A DNA stretch of 55,483 nt. Source: an uncultured Prevotellaceae bacterium (GTDB taxonomy: Bacteria; Bacteroidota; Bacteroidia; Bacteroidales; Bacteroidaceae). Shown here piece after piece: positions 6,725 through 14,815 of this stretch. Below the pieces are notes generated by a model, which was not told where the DNA came from, searched no databases, and was given only the letters and a program-made list of their open reading frames with translations. A program made the translations under genes and the position numbers. The stretch lies in the NCBI GenBank assembly GCA_900320565.1, contig ONSR01000010.1, positions 1-55,483 of the forward strand. The letters run 5' to 3'. Position 1 is the stretch's first letter. The number at the start of each line of letters is the position of its first letter.

Positions 6725-8353
6725 ATGAAACGAGGTTTGACAACGATACTGCTGGCATGGCTGATGAGCATCTGCGCGATGGCACAGGATGTGGAGTCGG
6801 CATTGACTAAGTTCGACAAGCAAACGAGCGTGGCTGCCGCTAACCTGTTCTTCAGCGAACTGCTTAAGGCTGAGTTCGTTGACGAGGAGACTGTGTTCCC
6901 TGACGGGACACCTGCCGACTCGCTCAAGCAGCAGGTATGGTACTGGGCTGGCGAGTGGATGTACGACCAGCAGCAGTATGAGCAGGCTGAGGCGTATGCG
7001 CTGAAGGCTCTGCCGCTGTGTCATGTAGGGAACGACTTCAAGGCTGACTGCTTGAACCTGCTGGGCCTCATCTACGTGCGAATGGGCGATGTGAAGAATG
7101 CTGCCAACTATGCCAAGCAGTGCCTCGAAATTGACATGAAGAGTGGCGATGACGACCGCATCTCGTCGAGCATGAACACGGTGGCTGGCATCTATATGGC
7201 TGGTTATCAGGCGAAAGAGGCGGAGCAGTACATCCTCGAAGCGCTGGAGCATGCCAACAAGGTGGACAACCCTGCCAGAAAAGCCGTCCTGCTCGGCATG
7301 GCCTCCGAGGTCTATCACACGCTTGGACAAGACGAGAAGGCCCTGACTTATGCCGAACAGGCCATTGAGACCGAGGAGAAACTTGGACGCTCGCCCAAAC
7401 TCATGATTCGCCTCTCACAAAAGGGTTCGGCCTTGCTCGGCTTGCATCGATACAAGGAGGCTGAGGACATCTACCGTCAGGTTGTGCCAGAGATGAAGGC
7501 GATGGGCGACTACCATTCCTATGCCATTGCCCTGAACCGATTGGGCATGTCGTTGCTCTGTCAGGAGCGGCAGCAGGAAGCCATCCCTTACTATCGCGAG
7601 GCAGCCGGCCTCTTCTCGAAGATGGGCGACCTCTACAACGAGATACACTCGCACAAAGGACTTTACGAGAGCTATTGGGCGCTGAATCCCGACTCGGCGA
7701 AGCTGGAGCTGGACCTCTTCGACCTGCTGAAGGACTCGCTCTACACGCACTCCACAGCCGATGCTCTGTCGCGCTACAATGCTGAGTTTGGCAACGACCA
7801 GCTGCAACAGGAGAACGCTGAAGTGCGTCAGGCTCATCGTCGCACCATCATCATTGCCACCTTGCTCGTCCTGCTGATTGCAGCCCTGGCCTGGTTCATC
7901 ATCCGTCGCAACCATCGTCGCTGGCAGAGGCAGATGCAGGAGCTGATACGGGAAATTGAGTTGCTCCAATCGAAGCGCGAAGCGGACACTGCAGAGCAGC
8001 CGAAGACAACGGAGGCACTGGACGAGAACGAGAAACTCTTCCTGATGCGAGTCATCGAAGCCGTGAACGCTGCAATGCCTCATGGAAACTTCGGCGTAGA
8101 GCAGATTGCTGCCGAGCTGAACATGAGTGTGCAGACCTTCCGACGCAAGGTGCAGAGTGCGGCTGGCGAGTCACCAAAGGCTTACATCCAAGCCATTCAA
8201 ATGGAAAAGGCCATCGTCTTGCTCAAAAACAAGCCCGACATATCCGTTGCACAAGTTGCCAATCTGTGTGGCTTCGACGAGACAAGTTCCTTCGGCCACA
8301 CCTTCAAACGGATTTATGGCTGCTCACCCTCGGAATACCGAGACAAACAATGA
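6725..8353 (+). CDS. Membrane-anchored TPR sensor with cytoplasmic AraC-type DNA-binding domain
   Basis: A 542-residue one-piece regulator. A signal peptide (MKRGLTTILLAWLMSICAMA) is followed by a periplasmic stretch of tetratricopeptide repeats (about residues 60-330, several with YxxAExxxxxAL patterns), a membrane helix (about 374-394, IIIATLLVLLIAALAWFII), a basic/coiled linker and a C-terminal AraC/HTH_18 domain ending FGHTFKRIYGCSPSEYR. The family links a periplasmic or envelope signal to transcription. Start chosen at the ATG beginning the signal peptide; an upstream in-frame ATG lies before the promoter box. Its target is unknown; the neighbours are a tiny lipoprotein and unrelated genes. 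A shorter protein of the same plan lacking the TPRs is at 30286. Confidence 0.88.
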   Translation: MKRGLTTILLAWLMSICAMAQDVESALTKFDKQTSVAAANLFFSELLKAEFVDEETVFPDGTPADSLKQQVWYWAGEWMYDQQQYEQAEAYALKALPLCHVGNDFKADCLNLLGLIYVRMGDVKNAANYAKQCLEIDMKSGDDDRISSSMNTVAGIYMAGYQAKEAEQYILEALEHANKVDNPARKAVLLGMASEVYHTLGQDEKALTYAEQAIETEEKLGRSPKLMIRLSQKGSALLGLHRYKEAEDIYRQVVPEMKAMGDYHSYAIALNRLGMSLLCQERQQEAIPYYREAAGLFSKMGDLYNEIHSHKGLYESYWALNPDSAKLELDLFDLLKDSLYTHSTADALSRYNAEFGNDQLQQENAEVRQAHRRTIIIATLLVLLIAALAWFIIRRNHRRWQRQMQELIREIELLQSKREADTAEQPKTTEALDENEKLFLMRVIEAVNAAMPHGNFGVEQIAAELNMSVQTFRRKVQSAAGESPKAYIQAIQMEKAIVLLKNKPDISVAQVANLCGFDETSSFGHTFKRIYGCSPSEYRDKQ

Positions 8354-8407
8354 GAGCAGCAGCAGCTCAGGAACAACCAGACGCTCAAAAATAATACAAA
8401 AAAAAAG

Positions 8408-8440
8408 AGAGCCGCACCTATCGGTACGGCTCTTTGCGTC
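8408..8440. terminator. Bidirectional intrinsic terminator
   Basis: AGAGCCG-CACC-TATC-GGTA-CGGCTCT forms a hairpin at 8408-8433, flanked by an A tract on the left and a T tract on the right. It can end both the regulator gene (plus) and the small lipoprotein gene (minus). Confidence 0.85.
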
Positions 8441-8460
8441 TTTTTTTGCTCGGCTGTTGA

Positions 8461-8643
8461 TTATTCAGCTACGGGGCAAGCGCAAGTGTCACATGCGCAA
8501 GTGTCGCAAGCGCAAGTGTCAACTACTGTCTCTTCAACAACTACAGTGTCGCTATCGCAGGTGGTACCCTGCTCAGTCTTCTGACCACAAGATGCGAAAG
8601 ATACAGCAACAACAGCTGCGAACAAAAATGCTAACTTTTTCAT
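8461..8643 (-). CDS. Tiny Cys-rich repeat lipoprotein
   Basis: A 60-residue predicted lipoprotein of unknown function. The signal peptide MKKLAFLFAAVVAVSFASC ends in a lipobox, with the Cys lipidated. The mature part is about 42 residues: an acidic/Val stretch, then CACDT repeated (DTCACDTCACDTCAC) and PVAE. It has eight cysteines including the lipidated one. At the DNA level the repeat has a 15-bp period. Start placed at the Met opening the signal peptide; an upstream in-frame Met adds 10 unlikely residues. It has its own promoter and a shared terminator, so it is a stand-alone gene. The repeated Cys pairs could bind metal or form disulphides; that is speculation. Confidence 0.8.
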   Translation of the reverse strand: MKKLAFLFAAVVAVSFASCGQKTEQGTTCDSDTVVVEETVVDTCACDTCACDTCACPVAE

Positions 8644-8695
8644 TTCTTTTTGCTTTTTAAACTTGTAAAACAATCAATTGTTCTTTAAAACGCTG

Positions 8696-8728
8696 CAAAG
8701 GTACGGCGATTTTTCGAATTACGTGCAA
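8696..8728 (-). promoter_or_regulatory. Promoter of the tiny lipoprotein gene
   Basis: On the minus strand TACCTTTG lies at 8703-8696, with a TTG at 8728-8726. The spacer is 22 bp, slightly long. The start codon is about 52 bp downstream. Confidence 0.6.
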
Positions 8729-8941
8729 CTTTTCAAGGATTTTTTTCATCTTTTTTGCAAGATTTTTTCTAAGTGCTTGAAAATCAGTATAGCGTTTTTC
8801 TCGTCAAAAAGCGATTTTCAGGCATTTTGCACCTAAAATGGCAAAAAAGTGACTTTAAGGCTTCGTCCTCGCAGACCAGCCCGCAATCTTAAGAAACTGT
8901 AATTTTTTTATATACATTATTCTTTGTTCGATGAATTTTCG

Positions 8942-8949
8942 TATCTTTG
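8942..8949 (+). promoter_or_regulatory. -7 box almost touching the start codon of the methylthiotransferase gene
   Basis: TATCTTTG at 8942-8949 is only four bases from the GTG at 8954. In Bacteroidetes transcription begins a few bases after this box, so the mRNA would begin at or beside the start codon. Confidence 0.65.
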
Positions 8950-8953
8950 CAGC

Positions 8954-10249
8954 GTGAATACATTAAAAGGTAAGAAGGCCGTTTACTATACCCTCGGCTG
9001 CAAGTTGAACTTCGCCGAGACAAGCACCATCCAAAAGCAATTGGAAGCTGTCGGTATAGAAACTGCCAAGAATGGCGAAGCGGCAGACATCTGCATCGTG
9101 AACACTTGCAGCGTCACAGAGGTGGCCGACAGCAAGAGCCGCCAAGCCATAAGCCGACTGCACCGCAAGCACCCAGAAGCACGCATCATCGTTACAGGAT
9201 GCTACGCGCAACTGCACCCCGAAAAGATTGCGGCTCTGGAAGGCGTAAGCCTCGTTATTGGAAAAGAGGAACTCCGCAACAACGTCATAGCGCTATTACA
9301 AGATAACGTCCTAACGAAAGAAGAGAATCCGAAAGTCCAACCCTTCGTCCCTGCTTGTGCTCGTGGTGAACGGACGCGCTTCTTCCTGAAAGTACAAGAC
9401 GGCTGCAACTACTTCTGCACATACTGCACCATCCCCTTCGCAAGAGGAAGGAGCAGGAACGGCAGTATCGCCTCACTCGTCAAGCAGGCTGAAGAGGCTG
9501 CTCAGCAAGGTGGCAAGGAGATTGTGCTGACCGGTGTCAACATCGGCGACTTCGGCAAGACGACAGGAGAGAGTTTCCTCGATCTGCTGAAAGCACTCGA
9601 CAAGGTGGAAGACATCCAGCGCTATCGCATCAGCAGCATAGAGCCCAACCTGCTCACAGAAGACATCATCCGCTTTTGCAGCCAGAGCCGAGCCTTCATG
9701 CCGCACTTCCACATCCCTCTCCAAAGTGGCAGCGACGAAGTGCTCAAACTTATGCATCGCCGCTACGACACAAAGTTCTTCGCTCAGAAGATAGAAGAGG
9801 TCAGGAAGTACATCCCAGATGCCTTCATCGGCGTGGATGTCATCGTGGGTATGCGAGGCGAGACAGACGAGCTGTTTGCTCAGGCTCGCGAGTTCATGCA
9901 GGCATTGCCCGTCAGTCAGTACCATGTATTCAGCTACAGCGAACGACCTGGTACAAAGGCTCTGCAGATTCCAGGCATCGTCACACCACAGCAGAAACAC
10001 GAACGCAGTCAGCAAATCCTGTCAATCAGCGACGACAAACTGCGCACATACTATAATAAATATAAAGGTCAGACACGACCAGTCCTGCTGGAACACAGCA
10101 TAAAGGGCGGCGTGATGCATGGCTTCACAGACAACTACATCCGCGTCGAAGTGCAGACAAAAGGGCTCGACAACACCATCGTCCCTGTTCAGTTGGGCGA
10201 ATGGAACGAAAAGGGAGACGCACTGATTGGGAAACTCAAGAAGAGTTAG
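8954..10249 (+). CDS. mtaB: tRNA t6A37 methylthiotransferase, MtaB type
   Basis: A 431-residue radical-SAM enzyme of the MiaB/RimO/MtaB family, which inserts a methylthio group into modified A37 of tRNA. The N-terminal UPF0004 domain begins VYYTLGCKLNFAE and includes IVNTCSVTEVAD. The radical-SAM cluster motif CNYFCTYC lies near residue 151, followed by IPFARGRSRN. A TRAM-like C-terminus is present (RPVLLEHS...FTDNYIRVEV). TLGCKLN and the overall length fit MtaB rather than MiaB. The start is GTG at 8954: no Met occurs between the promoter box and the conserved KKAVYYTLGCK. Confidence 0.9.
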   Translation: MNTLKGKKAVYYTLGCKLNFAETSTIQKQLEAVGIETAKNGEAADICIVNTCSVTEVADSKSRQAISRLHRKHPEARIIVTGCYAQLHPEKIAALEGVSLVIGKEELRNNVIALLQDNVLTKEENPKVQPFVPACARGERTRFFLKVQDGCNYFCTYCTIPFARGRSRNGSIASLVKQAEEAAQQGGKEIVLTGVNIGDFGKTTGESFLDLLKALDKVEDIQRYRISSIEPNLLTEDIIRFCSQSRAFMPHFHIPLQSGSDEVLKLMHRRYDTKFFAQKIEEVRKYIPDAFIGVDVIVGMRGETDELFAQAREFMQALPVSQYHVFSYSERPGTKALQIPGIVTPQQKHERSQQILSISDDKLRTYYNKYKGQTRPVLLEHSIKGGVMHGFTDNYIRVEVQTKGLDNTIVPVQLGEWNEKGDALIGKLKKS

Positions 10250-10264
10250 GAGTTAAGAATTAGC

Positions 10265-11278
10265 ATGAGTTTGAGCATCATCATATTGAATTGGAATGGT
10301 GAAGAGATGCTGCGTCGTTTCTTGCCTTCAGTCATCGAGCACTCGCCCGAAGCTGAGGTCGTTGTGGCAGACAATGGCAGCACCGATGGCTCGCTCAAAC
10401 TGATGGCCGAGCAGTTCCCCAACATCCGCACTATCATATTCGACCATAATTACGGCTTTGCCGAAGGCTACAACAAAGCCATCGCCGAAGTGGATAGCGA
10501 CCTCTGTCTCTTGCTCAACAGCGATGTCAGGGTTGAGGCAGGCTGGCTGAAGCCCATGCTCGATTACATGGAACAGAACCCCGGTATCGCAGCCTGTCAA
10601 CCCAAGATTCGATGCGAATGGGCTCCAGAGATGCTGGAATATGCAGGAGCTTGCGGTGGCTACATTGGTCGGCTGGGATTCCCGTTCTGTCGAGGCCGCA
10701 TCCTTGGCACAGTAGAACGCGACGAAGGACAGTACGACACCATAGCCTCTGTGGCTTGGGCAACAGGAGCAGCCCTGCTCATCCGTCGCAATGTCTATAT
10801 CGAGGCAGGCGGACTGGATGGCCGTTTCTTTGCTCATCAAGAAGAGATTGACCTGTGCTGGCGACTCAGAAGTCGTGGTTACGGCATAGTCTGCATTCCC
10901 GAAAGCGTCGTCTATCACGTTGGTGGCGGCACACTTCCTAAAGAGAGTCCACGAAAGGCTTACCTCAACTTCCGCAACAACCTGCTCCTCCTCTACAAGA
11001 ATATGCCAAAGGAGAGGTTCAGTTGCGTCATGTTTTGGCGTCGTTTGCTTGATGCAGCAGCAGCATTGCACTTCCTTGTTGGCGGGCATTGGGCTGCTTG
11101 CAAGGCTGTACTGAAAGCGCATCTCGACTTCCGTCGCATACAAAAGGACTTCAAGGAAGACAGAGACAAGAATCAGGCTGCAACCGTCGTGCCATACAAC
11201 GAGATACTCTCGCCCATAAACCTTCTTTGGGAATACTATGTCAAACGACACCATACATTTAAAGATTTAGGATTGTAG
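10265..11278 (+). CDS. Family 2 glycosyltransferase (rhamnosyltransferase-like)
   Basis: A 337-residue GT2 enzyme that transfers a sugar from a nucleotide donor, probably to a cell-surface glycan. The GT-A fold motifs are visible: SIIILNWNGEEML at the N-terminus, VVADNGSTDGS, the metal-site region LLLNSDVRVEAGW, and FFAHQEEIDLCWRLRSRG near the acceptor site. The layout matches WbbL-like enzymes. It follows the methylthiotransferase by 15 bp, where three degenerate heptamers (AGAGTTA, GGAGTTA, AGAATTA; 10242-10262) include the upstream stop codon. It may be co-transcribed with the exporter genes starting 13 bp downstream. Confidence 0.88.
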   Translation: MSLSIIILNWNGEEMLRRFLPSVIEHSPEAEVVVADNGSTDGSLKLMAEQFPNIRTIIFDHNYGFAEGYNKAIAEVDSDLCLLLNSDVRVEAGWLKPMLDYMEQNPGIAACQPKIRCEWAPEMLEYAGACGGYIGRLGFPFCRGRILGTVERDEGQYDTIASVAWATGAALLIRRNVYIEAGGLDGRFFAHQEEIDLCWRLRSRGYGIVCIPESVVYHVGGGTLPKESPRKAYLNFRNNLLLLYKNMPKERFSCVMFWRRLLDAAAALHFLVGGHWAACKAVLKAHLDFRRIQKDFKEDRDKNQAATVVPYNEILSPINLLWEYYVKRHHTFKDLGL

Positions 11279-11291
11279 ATAATAAGACAAT

Positions 11292-12623
11292 ATGAGAATA
11301 AGAACTTTATTCCTTCTAATGCTCTTCGCAGGAACAGTCTCAGCCCAACAGGCTTGGACGTTGCAGGACTGCTTGGATTATGCGCTGCAGCACAACATTC
11401 AAGTGCAGAAGAACCGCATCAGCGAAGAGCGAGGCGAGGTAAGTCTCTGGCAAGATAAGGGAGCTCTCTTCCCCAGCCTCAGCTTCAGCACGAACCATGG
11501 CGTGGGCTATCGTCCCTTTACTCAGGTAATGGCTGTAGTGCAAGGCGACCAAGTGACAAGTACCAGAAGCAATGTGACCTATCAGGGCACTTACGGACTC
11601 AATGCCAATGTCACCCTTTGGAATGGTGGCGTCAACTACAAGAACATCAAGGAACAGGAACTGCAGAACCGCATCTCTGCCCTTACCACAGAGCAGAGCG
11701 AGCTCACCATTCAGGAACAGATAGCCCAGCTCTATGTGCAAATCATGTACACGAAGGAAGCCAAACGCGTCAACGAGTTGTTGCTCTCCACCGCTCAAAG
11801 CCAATATGACAGAGGTGTGGAGATGATGAATCAGGGACAGATGGCAAGGGCAGATGTCGTGCAACTTGAGGCACAACTCAGCAGCGCCCAATACTCTGTG
11901 GTCAACACAGAGACACAGCTTGCCAACTACAAGCGTCAGCTCAAGGCTCTCCTTGAACTCGACCTCAACACACCTTTCGATGTGTCGGGCAACATCCCAA
12001 CTGATGAACAAGTGCTGGCTCTCGTTCCAAGCGCTCAAGAAGCTTATGCAAAGGCACTTGAGACGAGACCCGAGATAAAGAGTGCCGAGTTGAGCATCGA
12101 AGCAGCCGACATGCAACTTGACATCGCAAAGCGTGGCTTCTACCCTACCATCGGTGCAAGTGCAAGTCTGGGAAGCAATCACTCGACTGGTAGCAACAAT
12201 GGCTGGGGCGAGCAAATGAAGACGAACCTCAACATGAGTGCTGGCCTCAACTTCAGCGTGCCCATCTTCGACAACCGTCGCAACATGTCGAATGTCAAGA
12301 CGGCAAAGCTGCAGCAACTCTCCTCGAAGCTCGACTTGCAGGACAAGAAGAACACGCTCTCCAGCACTATCGAGCAGTACTGGCTCAATGCCAATAGTGG
12401 TCAGCAGAACTACATTGCTGCCAAGAGTCGCGTCAAGAGTCAGGAAGCAAGCTACGAGTTGCTCAACGAACAATTCCAGAACGGCTTGAAGAACACGGTT
12501 GATGTGCTGCAAGGTCGCGACAACGTCATCAGCGCAGAACAAGACATGTTGCAAAGCAAGTACATGGCCCTGCTCAACATACAGCTCCTAAAGTTCTATA
12601 CAGGAGAGAAGATTGAACTATAA
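11292..12623 (+). CDS. TolC-family outer membrane efflux protein
   Basis: A 443-residue outer-membrane factor with a signal peptide (MRIRTLFLLMLFAGTVSA) and the typical opening WTLQDCLDYALQHNIQVQKNRI. Two internally similar halves of long helices with Gln/Ala-rich coiled-coil stretches form the trimeric tunnel in this family. It is followed by a MacA-like adaptor, an ABC ATPase and a MacB-like permease, which together predict a complete tripartite ABC exporter. The cargo could be a drug, siderophore, peptide or lipid; the sequence does not say. Confidence 0.92.
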   Translation: MRIRTLFLLMLFAGTVSAQQAWTLQDCLDYALQHNIQVQKNRISEERGEVSLWQDKGALFPSLSFSTNHGVGYRPFTQVMAVVQGDQVTSTRSNVTYQGTYGLNANVTLWNGGVNYKNIKEQELQNRISALTTEQSELTIQEQIAQLYVQIMYTKEAKRVNELLLSTAQSQYDRGVEMMNQGQMARADVVQLEAQLSSAQYSVVNTETQLANYKRQLKALLELDLNTPFDVSGNIPTDEQVLALVPSAQEAYAKALETRPEIKSAELSIEAADMQLDIAKRGFYPTIGASASLGSNHSTGSNNGWGEQMKTNLNMSAGLNFSVPIFDNRRNMSNVKTAKLQQLSSKLDLQDKKNTLSSTIEQYWLNANSGQQNYIAAKSRVKSQEASYELLNEQFQNGLKNTVDVLQGRDNVISAEQDMLQSKYMALLNIQLLKFYTGEKIEL

Positions 12624-12652
12624 AACGCTATACATATTATATATTATATAAG

Positions 12653-13822
12653 ATGAGACATCACACATTCATCAAAGCTGCGATGCTGATACTGGCAGTA
12701 AGCATCGTGAGCAGCTGCAAAAAGAAGGTCGAATTCACTTATACTGAGGTCGAGGCTACAGTGCAGGATGTCATGACAAGCGTGACGGCAACTGGCACCA
12801 TCGAACCCGTAACGAGTGTCGATGTCGGCACACAGGTCAGCGGTATCGTAAGCAAGCTCTATGTTGACTACAACAGCGTGGTCAAGGCTGGGCAAATCAT
12901 TGCCGAGCTGGACCGCACAAACCTCATCAGCGAACTGAGCAGTGCGCAGGCTAACCTGAAGAGTGCCCAAAGCGACCTCGATTATCAGAAGACCAACTAC
13001 GAGCGCTTCAAGGCTCTCCACGACAAAGGCCTCATCTCTGCCAACGACTATGAGCAGGCTCGCCTCTCATACATCAAGGCTCAGCAGACTGTAACGCATC
13101 AGAAAGAGAGCGTCAAGAAGGCTCAGACCAACCTGGGTTATGCCACAATCACAAGCCCTATCGATGGCGTCGTGCTGAAGAAGGAGGTGGAAGAAGGGCA
13201 GACTGTTGCTTCGAGCTTCAACACGCCAACGCTCTTCACGATTGCCAAGGACTTGACCGACATGCGCGTCATCGCTGATGTGGACGAAGCAGACATAGGC
13301 GAAGTGAAGGAAGGACAGCGCGTCAGCTTCACAGTCGATGCTTTCCCCAACGACACATTCGAAGGTGCTGTGACTCAGGTTCGTCAGCAACCCACGACAG
13401 AGAGCAATGTGGTGACCTACGAAGTGGTCATCAGCGCACCCAATCAGGACCTCAAGCTCAAGCCAGGTCTTACAGCAAACGTCAACATCTACACACTCGA
13501 GATGCCTGGCGTGCTTGCCATTCCCACCAAGGCTCTCCGCTTCAAGCCAAGCGAGGCAATGCTCAACGAAGGCGAGACAATTACGGACGTGGAGAGCCCA
13601 ATGAAGGTGTGGACAAAGGAAGGCCCCAACCTGAAAGCCATCGCTATACAGACTGGCGTCACGAACGGCACGCTGACTCAAGTGACGAGCGGTTTGACGG
13701 CAGGCACAAAGGTCATCATCGACGTGCAGAGCAGCGAGCTCGAAGAAGAGGCTCAGCAGCAGAGCAACCCCTTCATGCCTAAGCCAAGGAACAGAAACAA
13801 CGAGAAAGACAAGAAGAAATAG
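12653..13822 (+). CDS. MacA-like periplasmic adaptor lipoprotein
   Basis: A 389-residue HlyD/MacA membrane-fusion protein. The signal peptide ends in the lipobox IVSSC. It has a split biotinyl-lipoyl domain (GTIEPVTSVDVGTQVSGIV and ITSPIDGVVLKKEVEEGQTV), an alpha-hairpin of about residues 90-160, beta-barrel sections and a charged C-terminal tail (RNRNNEKDKKK). It would bridge the TolC-like protein and the MacB-like permease. TTATATA-like heptamers lie directly before the ATG (about 12633-12653). Confidence 0.92.
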   Translation: MRHHTFIKAAMLILAVSIVSSCKKKVEFTYTEVEATVQDVMTSVTATGTIEPVTSVDVGTQVSGIVSKLYVDYNSVVKAGQIIAELDRTNLISELSSAQANLKSAQSDLDYQKTNYERFKALHDKGLISANDYEQARLSYIKAQQTVTHQKESVKKAQTNLGYATITSPIDGVVLKKEVEEGQTVASSFNTPTLFTIAKDLTDMRVIADVDEADIGEVKEGQRVSFTVDAFPNDTFEGAVTQVRQQPTTESNVVTYEVVISAPNQDLKLKPGLTANVNIYTLEMPGVLAIPTKALRFKPSEAMLNEGETITDVESPMKVWTKEGPNLKAIAIQTGVTNGTLTQVTSGLTAGTKVIIDVQSSELEEEAQQQSNPFMPKPRNRNNEKDKKK

Positions 13823-13923
13823 ACCCCCTAGCCCCCTTTAGGGGGAAATAATATTACTAATACACATAACATGTCAGACGTAAGCAATAAGCAAGAGTCC
13901 CCCCTAAAGGGGGATAGGGGGTC
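13822..13923. repeat. 24-bp GC-rich inverted repeat straddling the ATPase start codon
   Basis: The left arm (13822-13845) begins GACCCCCTAGCCCCCTTTAG and starts at the last base of the adaptor stop codon. The right arm (13900-13923) is its reverse complement with one mismatch (23 of 24) and lies inside the ATPase reading frame. C5/G5 relatives without a distant partner occur at 45391-45412 and 50384-50418. Confidence 0.85.
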
Positions 13924-14665
13924 TAAGGTCGTCATCGAGCTGCGAGACGTGCGTCGTGAGTTCCATGTAGGCAGCGAAGTGGTGAAGGCGCTCCGAGGTG
14001 TCAGCTTCAAGATACACGAGGGCGAGTTCGTCACCATCATGGGTACTTCGGGCTCTGGCAAGAGCACATTGCTCAACCAGCTTGGCTGCCTCGACACACC
14101 TACCAGCGGTGAGTACATTCTGGACGGCGTTCCTGTCCGCAAGATGCGTCGCAGCGAAAGAGCAGTCCTCCGCAATCGTAAGATAGGATTCATCTTCCAG
14201 AACTACAACTTGCTTGCCAAGACGACCGCAGTAGAAAACGTGGAGTTGCCCTTGATGTACAACAAGACGTACAACGCACGACAGCGCAGAGAAGCAGCCA
14301 TCAAGGCTCTGCAGGCTGTGGGGCTGGGCGACCGCCTCGACCACAAGAGCAATCAGATGTCTGGCGGACAGATGCAGCGCGTCGCCATCGCAAGAGCGTT
14401 GGTCAACAACCCAGCCGTCATTCTGGCCGACGAAGCAACAGGTAACCTCGACACACACACCTCGTTCGAGATTCTCTGCCTCTTCCAAGAGTTGCACAGG
14501 CAAGGTCGCACCATCATCTTCGTCACTCACAACCCCGAAATAGCACAATACAGCAGCCGCAACATCATGCTTCGCGACGGCAAGATATGCGACGACAAAG
14601 AGAACACAAACATCCTCGATGCCCGAGATGCGCTGGCAGCATTGCCAAAAACGAACGATGACTGA
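13871..14665 (+). CDS. ABC transporter ATP-binding protein, MacB/LolD type
   Basis: A 264-residue ABC ATPase. Walker A is GTSGSGKST, the signature MSGGQMQRVAIARAL, Walker B VILADEATGNLD, and the switch His is in FVTHN. In E. coli MacB this domain is fused to the permease; here they are separate genes. Family members normally begin close to IELRDVRREF; this protein has about 18 extra residues, of which SPLKGDRGS is encoded by the right arm of the GC-rich inverted repeat. No alternative start lies downstream, so the repeat appears to have become part of the coding region. Confidence 0.92.
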   Translation: MSDVSNKQESPLKGDRGSKVVIELRDVRREFHVGSEVVKALRGVSFKIHEGEFVTIMGTSGSGKSTLLNQLGCLDTPTSGEYILDGVPVRKMRRSERAVLRNRKIGFIFQNYNLLAKTTAVENVELPLMYNKTYNARQRREAAIKALQAVGLGDRLDHKSNQMSGGQMQRVAIARALVNNPAVILADEATGNLDTHTSFEILCLFQELHRQGRTIIFVTHNPEIAQYSSRNIMLRDGKICDDKENTNILDARDALAALPKTNDD

Positions 14666-14697
14666 CCCAACATAACACAGCAAGTTGATTGCATGTA

Positions 14698-14807
14698 CAT
14701 GTATATGCAATTGCACATACATGTAGTTGCAATTGCATATACATGTAGTTGCAATTGCATATACATGTAGTTGCAAAGAATTTGGCACGTTAAACGACAA
14801 AACTCAA
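14698..14807. repeat. 22-bp array A2, five units, inside the exporter operon
   Basis: CATG at 14698, 14720, 14742 and 14764, then CACG at 14786, are exactly 22 bp apart. The middle copies are nearly identical and contain TACATGTA and TGCAATTGCA, both perfect palindromes. The array fills the gap between the ATPase stop (33 bp upstream) and the permease start. Confidence 0.95.
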
Positions 14808-14815
14808 AACGAGAA

